A DNA stretch of 64,000 nucleotides. Origin: Ottowia testudinis (lineage in GTDB: Bacteria > Pseudomonadota > Gammaproteobacteria > Burkholderiales > Burkholderiaceae_C). Under the pieces are notes generated by a model that was not told the DNA's origin, did no database searches, and saw nothing but the letters and a program-made list of their open reading frames with translations. This document shows, in pieces, positions 1-12,658 of this stretch (positions are counted from its first letter, which is position 1; each line of letters begins with the position of its first letter). Made by a program: the position numbers and the translations under genes. The DNA is taken from contig NZ_CP071796.1 in NCBI RefSeq assembly GCF_017498525.1, forward strand, positions 3,906,001-3,970,000, given 5' to 3'.

Positions 1-3459
<3,459 letters not shown>

Positions 3460-3635
3460 GCAATCTCCGGGCGTTGACTTGGGAAAAGTCCTGGACATCT
3501 GGCGACTTGAGCCATCAGGTTGCGGGCGTGCCTGATGAGAAAGCTTGGTGGCTGGCCACTACCAGCCGATGGCGGACGACCGCGCGTTGCACGCGGCCCG
3601 AACCAAGTGGTCCTCTGCAGTCGGGAATCAAAGGA

Positions 3636-3711
3636 CACTTGAAATCCGGCTTGGGTGAATTTCCCTCGGCCTCCGCCTACGGGAAACCGGCCCCAAGCCG
3701 GCTTTCAAGTG
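3636..3711 (-). other. Long hairpin in the rplL-rpoB spacer
   Basis: Positions 3636-3655 and 3692-3711 are 20-base arms that are reverse complements with one mismatch (CACTTGAAATCCGGCTTGGG against its partner). An inner TTCCC/GGGAA stem shortens the loop. On the transcribed minus strand the stem is not followed by a clear T run, so an RNase III processing stem or attenuator fits better than a simple intrinsic terminator. Confidence 0.6.
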
Positions 3712-3779
3712 CGCTCTGAGAGCGCGAAGGGCTGGGTTCTTGAGCACCCCCAACCCGCACAATTCGGATAGTCGCCGTA

Positions 3780-3853
3780 GCGAGCCAAGATCGTTTCGAG
3801 AAGCGCAGCCGTACTGAAGTACGGCGAGCATCGCGGAAGCGATATTGGCTCGC
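3780..3853 (-). ncRNA. Cloverleaf-like four-way RNA fold, function unknown
   Basis: The outer arms 3780-3793 (GCGAGCCAAGATCG) and 3840-3853 pair with one mismatch. Between them are three small perfect or near-perfect hairpins: CGTTTC/GAAGCG, GCCGTAC/GTACGGC at 3808-3825, and ATCGC/GCGAT, the last sharing a few bases with the outer stem. The result resembles a tRNA-sized four-way junction of 74 bases. It lacks tRNA consensus features and is not called a tRNA. It could be a structured regulatory RNA, a processing signal, or a dispersed repeat. Confidence 0.45.
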
Positions 3854-3872
3854 GCGGTAGGCGAGGGCCGAA

Positions 3873-4250
3873 TTACTTAAGCTCGACTTTGGCGCCGGCT
3901 TCTTCCAGCTTCTTCTTGGCCGCTTCGGCGTCCGCCTTGGCAATGCCTTCCTTGACGGGCTTCGGTGCGCCGTCCACCAGGTCCTTGGCTTCTTTCAAGC
4001 CCAGGCCGGTGATTTCGCGCACTGCCTTGATGACCGACACCTTGTTGGCGCCGGCTTCCATCAGCTGCACGGTGAACTCGGTCTTCTCTTCAGCAGCAGC
4101 GGCGGCACCACCGCCACCAGCGGCGGCCGGAGCAGCCATCGCAGCGGCGCTCACGCCGAACTTCTCTTCGATGGCTTTCACCAGCTCGTTGAGCTCCATG
4201 ACCGTCATGCTGTCCAGCGCGGTCAGAAATGCGTCTTTATCAAATGCCAT
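3873..4250 (-). CDS. rplL: 50S ribosomal protein L7/L12
   Basis: This is the stalk protein of the large ribosomal subunit, which recruits translation factors. At 125 residues it has normal length. The N-terminal dimerisation helix ([20 protein letters not shown]) is followed by an Ala/Gly hinge at about residues 38-55 and the C-terminal factor-binding domain with [20 protein letters not shown]. The start is the ATG at 4250, preceded by AGGA. An in-frame ATG two codons upstream is less likely because the protein normally begins Met-Ala-Phe/Leu-Asp-Lys. It follows rplJ after 49 bases and is surely co-transcribed with it. Confidence 0.98.
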   Translation of the reverse strand: MAFDKDAFLTALDSMTVMELNELVKAIEEKFGVSAAAMAAPAAAGGGGAAAAAEEKTEFTVQLMEAGANKVSVIKAVREITGLGLKEAKDLVDGAPKPVKEGIAKADAEAAKKKLEEAGAKVELK

Positions 4251-4299
4251 GATCAATTCCTAGAAAACAGTATGGGGTTTACCAATGGGCGCCGCCGGG

Positions 4300-4806
4300 T
4301 CAGGCAGCCACCGCCTCGCCTTCGCCCTTTTTGGCCGCCAGCGCGCCCAGCACCACGGCGGTGCGGGACATCGGCGACATGAGCAAGCCGCACAACTGGG
4401 CCAGCAGCACTTCCTTGGTAGGAATGCTGGCCAACTGCTTAACGCCGTTGGCATCCAAGGCCTTACCCCCGTAAACGCCCGCCCGAATAACCAGCTTGTC
4501 GTTGGTCTTGGCGAAATCGGCCACCACCTTGGCGGCGGCCACAGCGTCTTCGGAGAAGCCATAGATCAGCGGGCCGGTCATCTGGTCGCCCACCACTTCG
4601 AAGCTGCTGCCGGCGACAGCACGGCGGGCCAGGGTGTTTTTCAACACACTCAGGGCCACACCCTTGCTGCGCGCGTCGGTGCGCAGTTTCGTCATGTCGG
4701 CGACCGTGATGCCGCGGTATTCCGCCATCACCAGCGTTTGAGCTTTGGCGGCGAGGTCGGTCACTTCTTTAATGACCGCTTCTTTCTCACTGCGATTCAG
4801 ACTCAA
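4300..4806 (-). CDS. rplJ: 50S ribosomal protein L10, TTG start
   Basis: L10 is the base of the ribosomal stalk that carries the L7/L12 dimers and, in the family, the autogenous repressor of its own mRNA. The 168 residues begin [20 protein letters not shown] and end with a helix region for L12 binding ([20 protein letters not shown]). The start codon is TTG at 4806 with a strong AAGGAG seven bases upstream. No ATG near the N-terminus would preserve the conserved beginning. The gene sits between rplA and rplL and has a 264-base leader. Confidence 0.98.
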   Translation of the reverse strand: MSLNRSEKEAVIKEVTDLAAKAQTLVMAEYRGITVADMTKLRTDARSKGVALSVLKNTLARRAVAGSSFEVVGDQMTGPLIYGFSEDAVAAAKVVADFAKTNDKLVIRAGVYGGKALDANGVKQLASIPTKEVLLAQLCGLLMSPMSRTAVVLGALAAKKGEGEAVAA

Positions 4807-5070
4807 GGTCTACTCCTTCAAAATGCACCGCTCGAGCCGGGCCGATGGATCCGGTATCTGGCGGCGCGCCTTCTTTCAGCGACCTACTGCTTTCAAGAAA
4901 ATTCCTGTGCAGCGGGTACGCCATCTGCGCTGGCAGCTCTAAAAATCAGAGCAATTAAACGCAACTCGCGTCACGTGCCAGCGGTCTTGGATGGCCCGAG
5001 GCCAGCTTGACGCCAGCCTCGACCCACCACCTCGGTTGCGGACAAAACGCCCGCAACCGAATTTCTTCCA
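4807..5070 (-). promoter_or_regulatory. rplJ leader, probable L10 autoregulatory RNA
   Basis: This 264-base gap between rplA and rplJ has no ORF that looks real. On the minus strand it starts with a perfect 9-bp stem at 5033-5041/5051-5059 (CGGTTGCGG). It then carries the stretch AAGACCGCTGGCACGTGACG and a GCTCT/AGAGC hairpin before the rplJ ribosome-binding site. Bacteria generally regulate rplJL here by L10-L12 binding to the leader. The location and fold support that, but a covariance-model hit was not possible. Confidence 0.55.
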
Positions 5071-5766
5071 TCATGCGCTGATGGTCTGCGTGTCGACGCG
5101 AACACCCACGCCCATGGTGCTCGACACCGCCACCTTGCGCAGGTAAACACCCTTGCTGGTGGCCGGTTTAGCCTTGTTCAGGGCTTCGATCAATGCCGCC
5201 AAATTGCCTTGCAGTTTGTCGGTATCGAACGAACGGCGGCCGATGGTGCCGTGGATGATGCCGGCCTTGTCGACACGGAACTGCACCTGACCAGCCTTGG
5301 CGTTCTTCACCGCCGTGGCCACATCCGGCGTCACGGTGCCAACCTTGGGGTTCGGCATCAGACCACGCGGACCCAGAATCTGGCCCAGCGTGCCCACCAC
5401 CCGCATGGCATCGGGAGCAGCGATCACAACGTCGAAAGGCATGTCGCCGGCCTTCACCTGGGCAGCCAGATCGTCCATGCCAACCACGTCCGCACCGGCA
5501 GCCTTGGCCTCCTCGGCCTTCGCCCCTTGAGCGAACACCGCCACGCGCTTGTTCTTGCCGATGCCATTGGGCATGACCACCGCGCCACGCACCACCTGGT
5601 CGGATTTTTTGGCGTCAATGCCCAACTGAACGGCGACGTCGATCGACTCGTCGAACTTGGCGGTGGCGTGTTCCTTCACCAGGTTCAGCGCGTCGGCCAG
5701 CGGATACAGCTTGGTCGACTCCACCTTGCCTTCAAGCGCTTTTTGCTTCTTGGTCAACTTGGCCAT
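5071..5766 (-). CDS. rplA: 50S ribosomal protein L1
   Basis: L1 binds 23S rRNA at the exit-site stalk and, in the family, represses the L11 operon mRNA. It has 231 residues, the normal length. Recognisable segments are [18 protein letters not shown] at the start, [20 protein letters not shown], the signature [20 protein letters not shown] near the middle, and [20 protein letters not shown] at the end. Its ATG follows the rplK stop with no spacer, so the two are translationally linked. Confidence 0.99.
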   Translation of the reverse strand: MAKLTKKQKALEGKVESTKLYPLADALNLVKEHATAKFDESIDVAVQLGIDAKKSDQVVRGAVVMPNGIGKNKRVAVFAQGAKAEEAKAAGADVVGMDDLAAQVKAGDMPFDVVIAAPDAMRVVGTLGQILGPRGLMPNPKVGTVTPDVATAVKNAKAGQVQFRVDKAGIIHGTIGRRSFDTDKLQGNLAALIEALNKAKPATSKGVYLRKVAVSSTMGVGVRVDTQTISA

Positions 5767-6198
5767 TTACACGCCCTCCACCGTAACGCCCATCGAACGG
5801 GCGGAGCCGGCGATCGTGCGCACGGCGGCGTCCAGATCGGCGGCGGTCATGTCCTTCATCTTGGTCTTGGCGATCTCTTCCAACTGGGCGCGGGTGATCT
5901 TGCCGACCTTATCGGTGTTCGGCTTGGCCGAACCCTTATCCAGCTTGATCGCCTTCTTGATCAAAACGTTCGCGGGCGGCGTCTTGATGATGAAGGTGAA
6001 GCTCTTGTCCGCGAACGCGGTGATCACCACCGGCAGCGGCAGACCAGGCTCCACGCCTTGCGTCTGGGCGTTAAACGCCTTGCAGAACTCCATGATGTTC
6101 AGTCCGCGTTGGCCCAATGCGGGGCCAATGGGCGGCGACGGGTTGGCTTTACCAGCCGGCACTTGCAGCTTGATGAAGCCGACGATTTTCTTCGCCAT
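5767..6198 (-). CDS. rplK: 50S ribosomal protein L11
   Basis: L11 forms the GTPase-associated centre with 23S rRNA. The 143 residues include [19 protein letters not shown], with the family's proline-rich motif, and the C-terminal RNA-binding domain ([20 protein letters not shown]). The ATG at 6198 is preceded by AAGGAGC. The 124-base spacer from nusG holds a terminator-like hairpin, a dispersed palindromic repeat and short inverted repeats that may serve as the L11 operon leader. Confidence 0.99.
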   Translation of the reverse strand: MAKKIVGFIKLQVPAGKANPSPPIGPALGQRGLNIMEFCKAFNAQTQGVEPGLPLPVVITAFADKSFTFIIKTPPANVLIKKAIKLDKGSAKPNTDKVGKITRAQLEEIAKTKMKDMTAADLDAAVRTIAGSARSMGVTVEGV

Positions 6199-6280
6199 GC
6201 TTTGCTCCTTGCGGGTTCAAACGCCTCAGGCTTGACGCCATCAGCTCCCCGGGGTCATCGACTCTGATGAAATAAGCCGT

Positions 6281-6323
6281 CAGCGCAGAGCCGGAAAGCG
6301 CGGACAGCTATAAAAACAATAGT
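6281..6323. repeat. Dispersed palindromic repeat, copy 1
   Basis: This copy has the core AAGCGCGGACAGCTAT followed by an ATAGT arm and preceded by a GCGCAGAGCC arm. It matches the repeat seen at 9899, 53026, 61908 and elsewhere in the window. It lies in the nusG-rplK gap and touches the nusG stop. Confidence 0.65.
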
Positions 6324-6342
6324 CAGGTTTTTTCAACCTGAC
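6311..6342 (-). terminator. Terminator-like hairpin overlapping the nusG stop
   Basis: The perfect arms GTCAGGTT (6322-6329) and AACCTGAC (6335-6342) form a stem that contains the nusG stop codon. On the minus strand it is followed by TATTGTTTTTAT. The T run is interrupted, so termination may be partial. Confidence 0.45.
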
Positions 6343-6904
6343 TGAACTCCAGTTCTACCGGCGTGGCGCGCCCGAAGATCGTGACGGACACCCGTACCTT
6401 GCTCTTCTCGTAATTGACTTCTTCGACCGTGCCGTTGAAGTCGGTAAATGGGCCTTCCTTGACTCGCACGTACTCGCCCACCTCGAACTCCACCTTGTGA
6501 CGCGGCTTCTCGGTGCCTTCCTGCATCTGGTTGACGATCTTCATCAGATCGTCGTCCGAAATGGGTGCCGGCCGGTTGCGCGTGCCCCCCACGAACCCCG
6601 TCACCTTGTTGGTATGTTTCACCAGATGCCAGGTGTCGTCGTCCATCACCATCTCCACCAACACATAGCCGGGGAAGAACTTGCGCTCGGTGGTGCGCTT
6701 CTGGCCGTTTTTGATCTCGACCACCTCTTCGGTGGGCACCAGGATGCGGCCGAACTTGGATTGCATGCCAGCGCGGTTGATGCGCTCGACAATATTGCGC
6801 TCGACCGCCTTCTCCATGCCCGAATAGGCATGGACGACATACCACTTCAAATTAGGATTGGCCGGGGCCTCAGCCTCTACCACTTGGTTCACAGCGTCGC
6901 TCAT
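6323..6904 (-). CDS. nusG: Transcription termination/antitermination protein NusG
   Basis: NusG binds RNA polymerase and couples it to Rho or to the ribosome. The 193 residues start [14 protein letters not shown]. The NGN domain begins at [18 protein letters not shown] and includes [20 protein letters not shown]. The KOW domain has [20 protein letters not shown]. The ATG at 6904 shares one base with the secE stop (TGATG), giving translational coupling. A longer reading frame upstream of it only covers secE in another frame. Confidence 0.99.
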   Translation of the reverse strand: MSDAVNQVVEAEAPANPNLKWYVVHAYSGMEKAVERNIVERINRAGMQSKFGRILVPTEEVVEIKNGQKRTTERKFFPGYVLVEMVMDDDTWHLVKHTNKVTGFVGGTRNRPAPISDDDLMKIVNQMQEGTEKPRHKVEFEVGEYVRVKEGPFTDFNGTVEEVNYEKSKVRVSVTIFGRATPVELEFSQVEKT

Positions 6905-7287
6905 CAGCGTCTCCAGCCCAGAATCAGGTCGTACAACGCCCACTCCAGGGTCTTGTCGGTCAGCCAAAGAAACAGCGCCATCGTCACGGCAAACGCAAAC
7001 ACAAAAGCCGTCGTCTGCAATGTTTCCTTGCGCGTCGGCCAGACCACCTTCTTGATTTCGCGCCACGAATCGCGCCCAAAAGCGATCAGCCGCCTGCCGT
7101 ACTCCGAGGTGAAGAAAATCACCGCAGCCAGGATCAACCCAGCCAGCAGGCCGCCCCATTGCGCCACGGACCCTTGGCTGGCCAGCATGTAGAAGGCCGC
7201 CAGAGCCCCGATCACCAGCAAGACGACAATCGCCAGCCGCGCCTTTTCAGCGCCGGTGCTCACGGTTTCAACTTGAACGCTTGCCAT
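6904..7287 (-). CDS. secE: Preprotein translocase subunit SecE
   Basis: SecE is the small essential subunit that clamps SecY in the inner-membrane translocon. It has 127 residues and three predicted membrane helices: residues about 18-36, 45-60 and 93-112. The conserved cytosolic amphipathic stretch [20 protein letters not shown] lies before the last helix. The three-helix form is typical of proteobacteria. It lies between tRNA-Trp and nusG, the usual order. Confidence 0.98.
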   Translation of the reverse strand: MASVQVETVSTGAEKARLAIVVLLVIGALAAFYMLASQGSVAQWGGLLAGLILAAVIFFTSEYGRRLIAFGRDSWREIKKVVWPTRKETLQTTAFVFAFAVTMALFLWLTDKTLEWALYDLILGWRR

Positions 7288-7357
7288 GTTGGGGCGAATT
7301 TCAAAATATGGGCGCTCGACCCCAGGAGGTCAAAAACACCGATCTATCAGACACACA

Positions 7358-7380
7358 AGCCCGCCAGGGGTTGGCGGGCT
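7358..7380. terminator. Stem-loop between tRNA-Trp and secE
   Basis: The perfect 9-bp arms AGCCCGCCA (7358-7366) and TGGCGGGCT (7372-7380) have a 5-base loop. On the plus strand five T residues follow. On the minus strand, where the genes lie, the stem follows an A run and is followed only by a weak TTGTGTGTC. It may partly terminate or process the tRNA-Trp transcript before secE. Confidence 0.55.
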
Positions 7381-7404
7381 TTTTCGGGAGCCACTTCAAT
7401 TAAG

Positions 7405-7480
7405 TGGCAGGGGCAGCAGGAATCGAACCTACAACCTTCGGTTTTGGAGACCGACGCTCTGCCAATTGAGCTATACCCCT
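7405..7480 (-). tRNA. tRNA-Trp (anticodon CCA)
   Basis: The 76-base gene starts AGGGGTATAGCTCAATTGGC on the minus strand. The anticodon loop is CTCCAAA with anticodon CCA, the T arm is GTAGGTTCGATTCCTGC, and the 3' CCA is encoded. It lies between tuf and secE as in many betaproteobacteria. Confidence 0.97.
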
Positions 7481-7491
7481 ACGCGAAACCC

Positions 7492-8682
<1,191 letters not shown>

Positions 8683-8754
8683 TTCTTCGACTCCGAAAAA
8701 AAGTGACCCAACAACACACGGAAGGCAGCGCCCCGCTTGGCGCGCCGCCTTGAT

Positions 8755-8829
<75 letters not shown>

Positions 8830-8858
8830 GAAAACCTTTAGAAGCCAGTCGACACAAG

Positions 8859-8932
8859 TGGAGCGGGAGACGGGAATCGAACCCGCGTCATTAGCTTGGA
8901 AGGCTAGGGTTCTACCATTGAACTACTCCCGC
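8859..8932 (-). tRNA. tRNA-Gly (anticodon TCC)
   Basis: This 74-base gene starts GCGGGAGTAGTTCAATGG and ends GTCTCCCGCTCCA. The anticodon loop is CTTCCAA with anticodon TCC, and the 3' CCA is encoded. It is spaced 29 bases from tRNA-Thr. Confidence 0.97.
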
Positions 8933-8988
8933 GGATCGCAAGCCGGTTTGCACCGCCTCAACCGATCTGCCACGAACGACTTTTCTGC

Positions 8989-9074
8989 TGGTGGAGAGGG
9001 CTGGATTCGAACCAGCGTACTCGTAAGAGGGCAGATTTACAGTCTGCTGCCATTAACCACTCGGCCACCTCTCC
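8989..9074 (-). tRNA. tRNA-Tyr (anticodon GTA)
   Basis: This 86-base class II tRNA has a long variable arm. It begins GGAGAGGTGGCCGAGTGG, its anticodon loop is CTGTAAA (GTA), and the 3' CCA is encoded. It is the first gene of the tRNA-tuf transcription unit. Confidence 0.97.
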
Positions 9075-9089
9075 GGCAGAGAACCACGG

Positions 9090-9119
9090 ATTATGCCACC
9101 AATTGACCGGGACGGGCAA
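9090..9119 (-). promoter_or_regulatory. Probable promoter of the tRNA-Tyr/Gly/Thr-tuf unit
   Basis: On the minus strand TTGCCC (9114-9119) and CATAAT (9090-9095) are separated by 18 bases. The -10 box ends about 15 bases before the tRNA-Tyr 5' end. The promoter lies inside the last codons of ung. Confidence 0.55.
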
Positions 9120-9885
9120 GTGGTGTAGAGCCCTCAGGCAGCGAGCTGCCCAGCCAGTCGATGGGCCGATCGCCGTGTTCGCGCAGGAAGTCGTTCGCGC
9201 TGGCAAAGTGCCCGCAGCCGATGAAAGGCACGGGAGGGCGCAGCGCGGACAGCGGCGAAGGATGGTTGGCCAAAAGCCACAAGTGGCGTTGCGCTGCGCC
9301 GTTTTGCGGACACATGGCATGGGCGTGCGCGCCCCAGAGCATGAAAACCAGCGGCCGTCTGCTGGTCACCAATTGCTGGAAAATCGCCCCCGTCAGGCCC
9401 TGCCAACCGATCTTGCTGTGGCTGCCGGCCTGCCCTGCCGCCACCGTGAGACTGGTGTTCAGCAACAACACGCCCTGCCGCGCCCAATGGTCGAGCAGGC
9501 CTGCCGGGTGCGGCGCAGCGCCGAATTCGCGCTGCAACTCCTTGAAGATGTTGCGCAGGCTCGGCGGCACCTTGACGCCCTCGGGCACGGCAAAGGCCAA
9601 CCCATAGGCCTGCCCGGGGCCGTGATAGGGGTCTTGACCGAGGATCACCACCCGCACCTCCTCTGGCGCCGTCAGCCGCAGCGCGCGCAGCGGCTCGGGC
9701 GGGAACACCGCTGTGCCGACAGCCAGATCCGCCCGCAGACGCATCGCCACCCGTTGCCCATCGGCACTGCGCAGAAATTCATGCAGCAACGGCCGCCACC
9801 CAGGCGCAACCTGGGTTTCGGGTGGCCAGGCGCGCAGCGAGAGCGGCGCGCCTGCAGCGCTTTCCAGCATTTTTTGATCAGGCAT
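9091..9885 (-). CDS. ung: Uracil-DNA glycosylase
   Basis: The enzyme removes uracil from DNA as the first step of base-excision repair. The motifs of family 1 UDG are present: the water-activating GQDPYHGPGQAYGLAF, LLLNTSLTV, and the uracil-binding HPSPLSA. The start is the ATG at 9885 (MPDQKMLES), giving 264 residues; an upstream TTG adds five codons. It follows trpC in the same direction after a short gap filled by a dispersed repeat, and may be read from the trp operon. Confidence 0.96.
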   Translation of the reverse strand: MPDQKMLESAAGAPLSLRAWPPETQVAPGWRPLLHEFLRSADGQRVAMRLRADLAVGTAVFPPEPLRALRLTAPEEVRVVILGQDPYHGPGQAYGLAFAVPEGVKVPPSLRNIFKELQREFGAAPHPAGLLDHWARQGVLLLNTSLTVAAGQAGSHSKIGWQGLTGAIFQQLVTSRRPLVFMLWGAHAHAMCPQNGAAQRHLWLLANHPSPLSALRPPVPFIGCGHFASANDFLREHGDRPIDWLGSSLPEGSTPLARPGQLVA

Positions 9886-9898
9886 CAAAAATGGCGCC

Positions 9899-9940
9899 AA
9901 CGCTTGATAGACAAGCGCAAGCAGCTATAAATATCATAGT
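9899..9940. repeat. Dispersed palindromic repeat, copy 2
   Basis: This well-preserved copy has GCTTG...CAAGCGCAAGCAGCTAT followed by an A/T spacer and ATAGT. It fills the trpC-ung gap. Confidence 0.7.
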
Positions 9941-9942
9941 TT

Positions 9943-10755
9943 TCACAAAAACAGCTCTGCCAGCGCCTCGCCCGGCTCTGCCGCACGCATGAAGGTTTCG
10001 CCGACCAGAAAAGCGTGGACGCCAGCATCGCGCAGACGCCGCACGTCATCGCGGGTGGCGATACCGCTTTCGGTGATCAGCAGGCGATCAGCCGGCACGT
10101 GTTTCAGCAAGCCCAAGGTAGTGTCCAGCGACACCTCGAAGGTGCGCAGATTGCGGTTGTTGATGCCGACCAGCGGCGTTTTCAGCTTCAGCGCGCGCTC
10201 CAACTCGGCGCCGTCGTGCACCTCCACCAGCACCGCCATGCCCAGGCTGTGCGCCACGGCTTCCAACTCGGCCATCTGCCCATCGCCCAGGCAGGCGGCG
10301 ATCAGCAGAATGCAGTCGGCGCCGATGGCGCGCGCCTCGTACACCTGGTAGGGGTCGACCATGAAATCCTTGCGCAGCACCGGCAGCTCGCAGCTGGCGC
10401 GCGCCTGCTTCAGGTAGTCGATGCTGCCCTGAAAAAACTGCCGATCCGTCAGCACCGACAGGCAGGCCGCGCTCACTTTTCCGCCTGTATCGGTGTTGCC
10501 CACGGCATAGCTCTGCGCGATGTCGGCGGGCACGAAGTCGTCGCGGATCACGCCCTTGCTGGGGCTGGCCTTCTTGATCTCGGCGATCACCGCCGCCTGG
10601 CCGGCGGCGACTTTTGCCCGCAGCGCGCCCACGAAGTCGCGCGTGAGCACGCGGCTTTCGGCATCGTCGCGCATGGCGGCCAGCGATTTTTTCTTCAGGC
10701 CCGCGGCCACCTCATCGCGTTTGACCGCGACGATCTCGTCCAAAATATCACTCAT
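9943..10755 (-). CDS. trpC: Indole-3-glycerol phosphate synthase
   Basis: The enzyme closes the indole ring in tryptophan synthesis (CdRP to indole-3-glycerol phosphate). The 270-residue TIM barrel shows the family motifs [61 protein letters not shown] and [14 protein letters not shown]. It is not fused to trpF. It is the last trp gene here, after a small ORF that follows trpD. Its ATG at 10755 abuts a dispersed repeat. Confidence 0.98.
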   Translation of the reverse strand: MSDILDEIVAVKRDEVAAGLKKKSLAAMRDDAESRVLTRDFVGALRAKVAAGQAAVIAEIKKASPSKGVIRDDFVPADIAQSYAVGNTDTGGKVSAACLSVLTDRQFFQGSIDYLKQARASCELPVLRKDFMVDPYQVYEARAIGADCILLIAACLGDGQMAELEAVAHSLGMAVLVEVHDGAELERALKLKTPLVGINNRNLRTFEVSLDTTLGLLKHVPADRLLITESGIATRDDVRRLRDAGVHAFLVGETFMRAAEPGEALAELFL

Positions 10756-10790
10756 TTTTTTATAGCTGCTCGCGCTTATCCGGCGCTGGC
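10755..10790. repeat. Dispersed palindromic repeat, copy 3
   Basis: The copy contains TATAGCTGCTCGCGCTTATC and a GGCGCTGG arm. It encodes the last codons and the stop of the small ORF at 10760-10894. Confidence 0.65.
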
Positions 10791-10894
10791 CCCTTCAATA
10801 TTTTCTTGAAAACGTGGTGCATCACGACGGCCGCCACCAGAAACAGCGCCGACACACCCAGCGCGATCCATGTGCCTTCGTCCTGCCACATCAT
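10760..10894 (-). CDS. Small single-pass membrane protein between trpD and trpC
   Basis: This 44-residue ORF begins [20 protein letters not shown], continues [12 protein letters not shown] and ends in a basic tail. It has one hydrophobic helix (about residues 9-25) and a positively charged C-terminus. Its first ATG overlaps the trpD stop by four bases (ATGA), the spacing of coupled genes. The last six codons and the TAA come from a dispersed repeat, so the tail may be recent. I recognise no family. The overlap and clean membrane segment argue for a real gene; its size argues for caution. Confidence 0.5.
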   Translation of the reverse strand: MMWQDEGTWIALGVSALFLVAAVVMHHVFKKILKGPAPDKREQL

Positions 10895-11928
10895 GCCGCC
10901 TTGGCCAGCCCCTGCGTAAACGCCAGCACCTGCGCCAGCTTGGCCTTGGCCGCGCCGCTTTCGATGGCCTCCCGCGCGCGATCGATGCCGGCCTTCATGG
11001 TGGGGGCCACGCCCGCCGCATACAGCACCACGCCCGCATTCAGCACCACGATGTGCTTGGCCGGGCCGTCCTGGTTGTCGAGCACGCCGCGCAGCATGGC
11101 CAGCGACTGCTCGGGCGTCTCGACCTTGATGCTGCGGTTGCTCATCATGGGCATGCCGAAGTCCTCGGGGTGGATGTCGTATTCGCTGATCTGGCCGTCT
11201 TTCAGCTCGCCCACCAGCGTGGCGGCGCCCAGGCTCACCTCGTCCATGCCGTCGCGGCCGTACACCACCACCGCGTGCTCGGCGCCCAGGCGTTGCAGCG
11301 CGCGCACCTGGATGCCCACCAGATCGGGGTGGAACACGCCCATCACGATGTTGGGCGCGCCAGCTGGGTTGGTGAGTGGCCCCAGGATGTTGAAGAAGGT
11401 CTTGACGCCCATCTCCTTGCGCACCGGCGCCACGTTCTTCATCGCCGGGTGGTGGTTGGGCGCGAACATGAAGCCCACGCCCGTCTCGGCGATGCTGCGC
11501 GCGATCTGCTCTGGCGTGAGGTTGAGCGCGATGCCCAGCGCCTCGATCACGTCGGCGCTGCCGGACTTGCTGGACACGCTGCGCCCGCCGTGCTTGGCCA
11601 CGCGCGCCCCCGCCGCCGCCGCCACGAACATGCAGCAGGTGCTGATGTTGAACGTGTGCGAGCCGTCACCACCCGTGCCCACCACGTCCACCAGATGCGT
11701 GGTGTCGGCCACGTGCACCTTGGTCGACAGCTCGCGCATCACCTGCGCGGCGGCGGTGATCTCGCCAATCGTCTCCTTCTTCACGCGCAGACCGGTGGTG
11801 ATGGCGGCCATCATCAGCGGCGACATCTCCCCTTTCATGATCATGCGCATCAGATGCAGCATCTCGTCGTGAAAGATCTCGCGGTGCTCGATGGTGCGCT
11901 GCAGCGCTTCCTGGGGGGTGATGCTCAT
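10891..11928 (-). CDS. trpD: Anthranilate phosphoribosyltransferase
   Basis: The enzyme joins anthranilate to PRPP. The 345 residues have the usual signatures: [20 protein letters not shown] for PRPP binding, [20 protein letters not shown], and [20 protein letters not shown]. The start is the ATG at 11928 ([13 protein letters not shown]). A separate LysE-type gene lies between trpG and trpD, which is unusual inside a trp operon but does not alter trpD itself. Confidence 0.98.
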   Translation of the reverse strand: MSITPQEALQRTIEHREIFHDEMLHLMRMIMKGEMSPLMMAAITTGLRVKKETIGEITAAAQVMRELSTKVHVADTTHLVDVVGTGGDGSHTFNISTCCMFVAAAAGARVAKHGGRSVSSKSGSADVIEALGIALNLTPEQIARSIAETGVGFMFAPNHHPAMKNVAPVRKEMGVKTFFNILGPLTNPAGAPNIVMGVFHPDLVGIQVRALQRLGAEHAVVVYGRDGMDEVSLGAATLVGELKDGQISEYDIHPEDFGMPMMSNRSIKVETPEQSLAMLRGVLDNQDGPAKHIVVLNAGVVLYAAGVAPTMKAGIDRAREAIESGAAKAKLAQVLAFTQGLAKAA

Positions 11929-11968
11929 GATTGAAGGCTCTTGTGATGGGTGCCGATGAAAAGCGGCG

Positions 11969-12649
11969 TCAGTGCGCGCCGGGCGCGTCGGCCCACGCCA
12001 GCTGAATGCCGAAGGCGACGAACAGGCCGCCGGCCACGCCGTCGAGCCAGCGCGTGGCGCGCTGCACGGCACCAGCGCGCCGCGCCGCCCACGCCGCCGC
12101 CAGCGCCCAGCAGATGCACACGATCAGGCCGTTGAGGCTGAACAGCAGGCCCAGCGCCAGAAAAACCCCCGCCGGCTGCGCGGTGCCAGGGGCGATGAAC
12201 TGGGGCACGAAGGCCAGAAAAAACAGCGCCACCTTGGGATTGAGCACGTTGGTCAGAAAACCGCGCCGAAACACCGCGCCGAGCGGCGTTTGTGCATCAA
12301 ATCGGCCCCTGGCGCTTTCCTGGCCAACGCGAGCAGCTATGCTTATTGAAGCATCCGAGCGGCGCGCCGAACGCAGCATCTGCACGCCCACCCACACCAG
12401 ATAAATGGCCCCGGCCCACTTCAGCGCCCCAAACGCCGCGCTGCTGGCCACCAGCAAGGCCGACACGCCCAGCGCCGCTGCGGCCACGTGCACCAGGCAG
12501 CCCGCCGAAATCCCCAGCGCCGCCACCACGCCTGCCCGCGCACCGGCGCGCACCGCATTGGCGACGATGAACATCGCGTCCGGGCCGGGCGTGATGTTGA
12601 GGAGCAGGCCGGCGGTGACGAAGAGCAACAGCTGCGGTGTGTCGGGCAT
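11969..12649 (-). CDS. LysE/RhtB-type exporter with in-frame repeat insertion
   Basis: This inner-membrane amino-acid exporter of the LysE family has 226 residues and about six membrane helices. The N-terminal motif [20 protein letters not shown] is typical. After residue about 95 ([11 protein letters not shown]), about 24 residues lie between helix 3 and the conserved [20 protein letters not shown]. This stretch ([15 protein letters not shown]) is encoded by a dispersed palindromic repeat read in frame, so the cytoplasmic loop is longer than the family norm. It lies nine bases after trpG and 40 before trpD. Export of tryptophan or an intermediate is possible from context only. Confidence 0.85.
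   Translation of the reverse strand: MPDTPQLLLFVTAGLLLNITPGPDAMFIVANAVRAGARAGVVAALGISAGCLVHVAAAALGVSALLVASSAAFGALKWAGAIYLVWVGVQMLRSARRSDASISIAARVGQESARGRFDAQTPLGAVFRRGFLTNVLNPKVALFFLAFVPQFIAPGTAQPAGVFLALGLLFSLNGLIVCICWALAAAWAARRAGAVQRATRWLDGVAGGLFVAFGIQLAWADAPGAH
12308..12353. repeat. Dispersed palindromic repeat, copy 4, inside lysE
   Basis: The copy has GGCGCTTTCCTGGCC, then AACGCGAGCAGCTATGC, then a TTGAAGCAT arm. It lies wholly within the exporter reading frame and keeps the frame open. Confidence 0.65.
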
Positions 12650-12658
12650 GGCGCGGGG

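Larger units (their letters stand above)
3460..3872 (-). promoter_or_regulatory. Structured rplL-rpoB spacer RNA
   Basis: This is a 413-base non-coding stretch between the rplL stop and the rpoB start. No ORF in it looks like a gene. It is packed with inverted repeats: a large hairpin at 3636-3711, a cloverleaf-like fold at 3780-3853, and smaller stems such as CATCAGG/CCTGATG and GGCTGG/CCAGCC nearer rpoB. In E. coli the matching spacer holds a partial transcription attenuator and an RNase III site that set the ratio of L12 to beta subunit. A similar role here is inferred from position and structure. Confidence 0.6.

Noticed and set aside
3780-3853. A tRNA gene in the rplL-rpoB spacer
   Set aside because: The fold resembles a cloverleaf but the D-loop and T-loop consensus and a credible anticodon arm of seven-base loop are missing.
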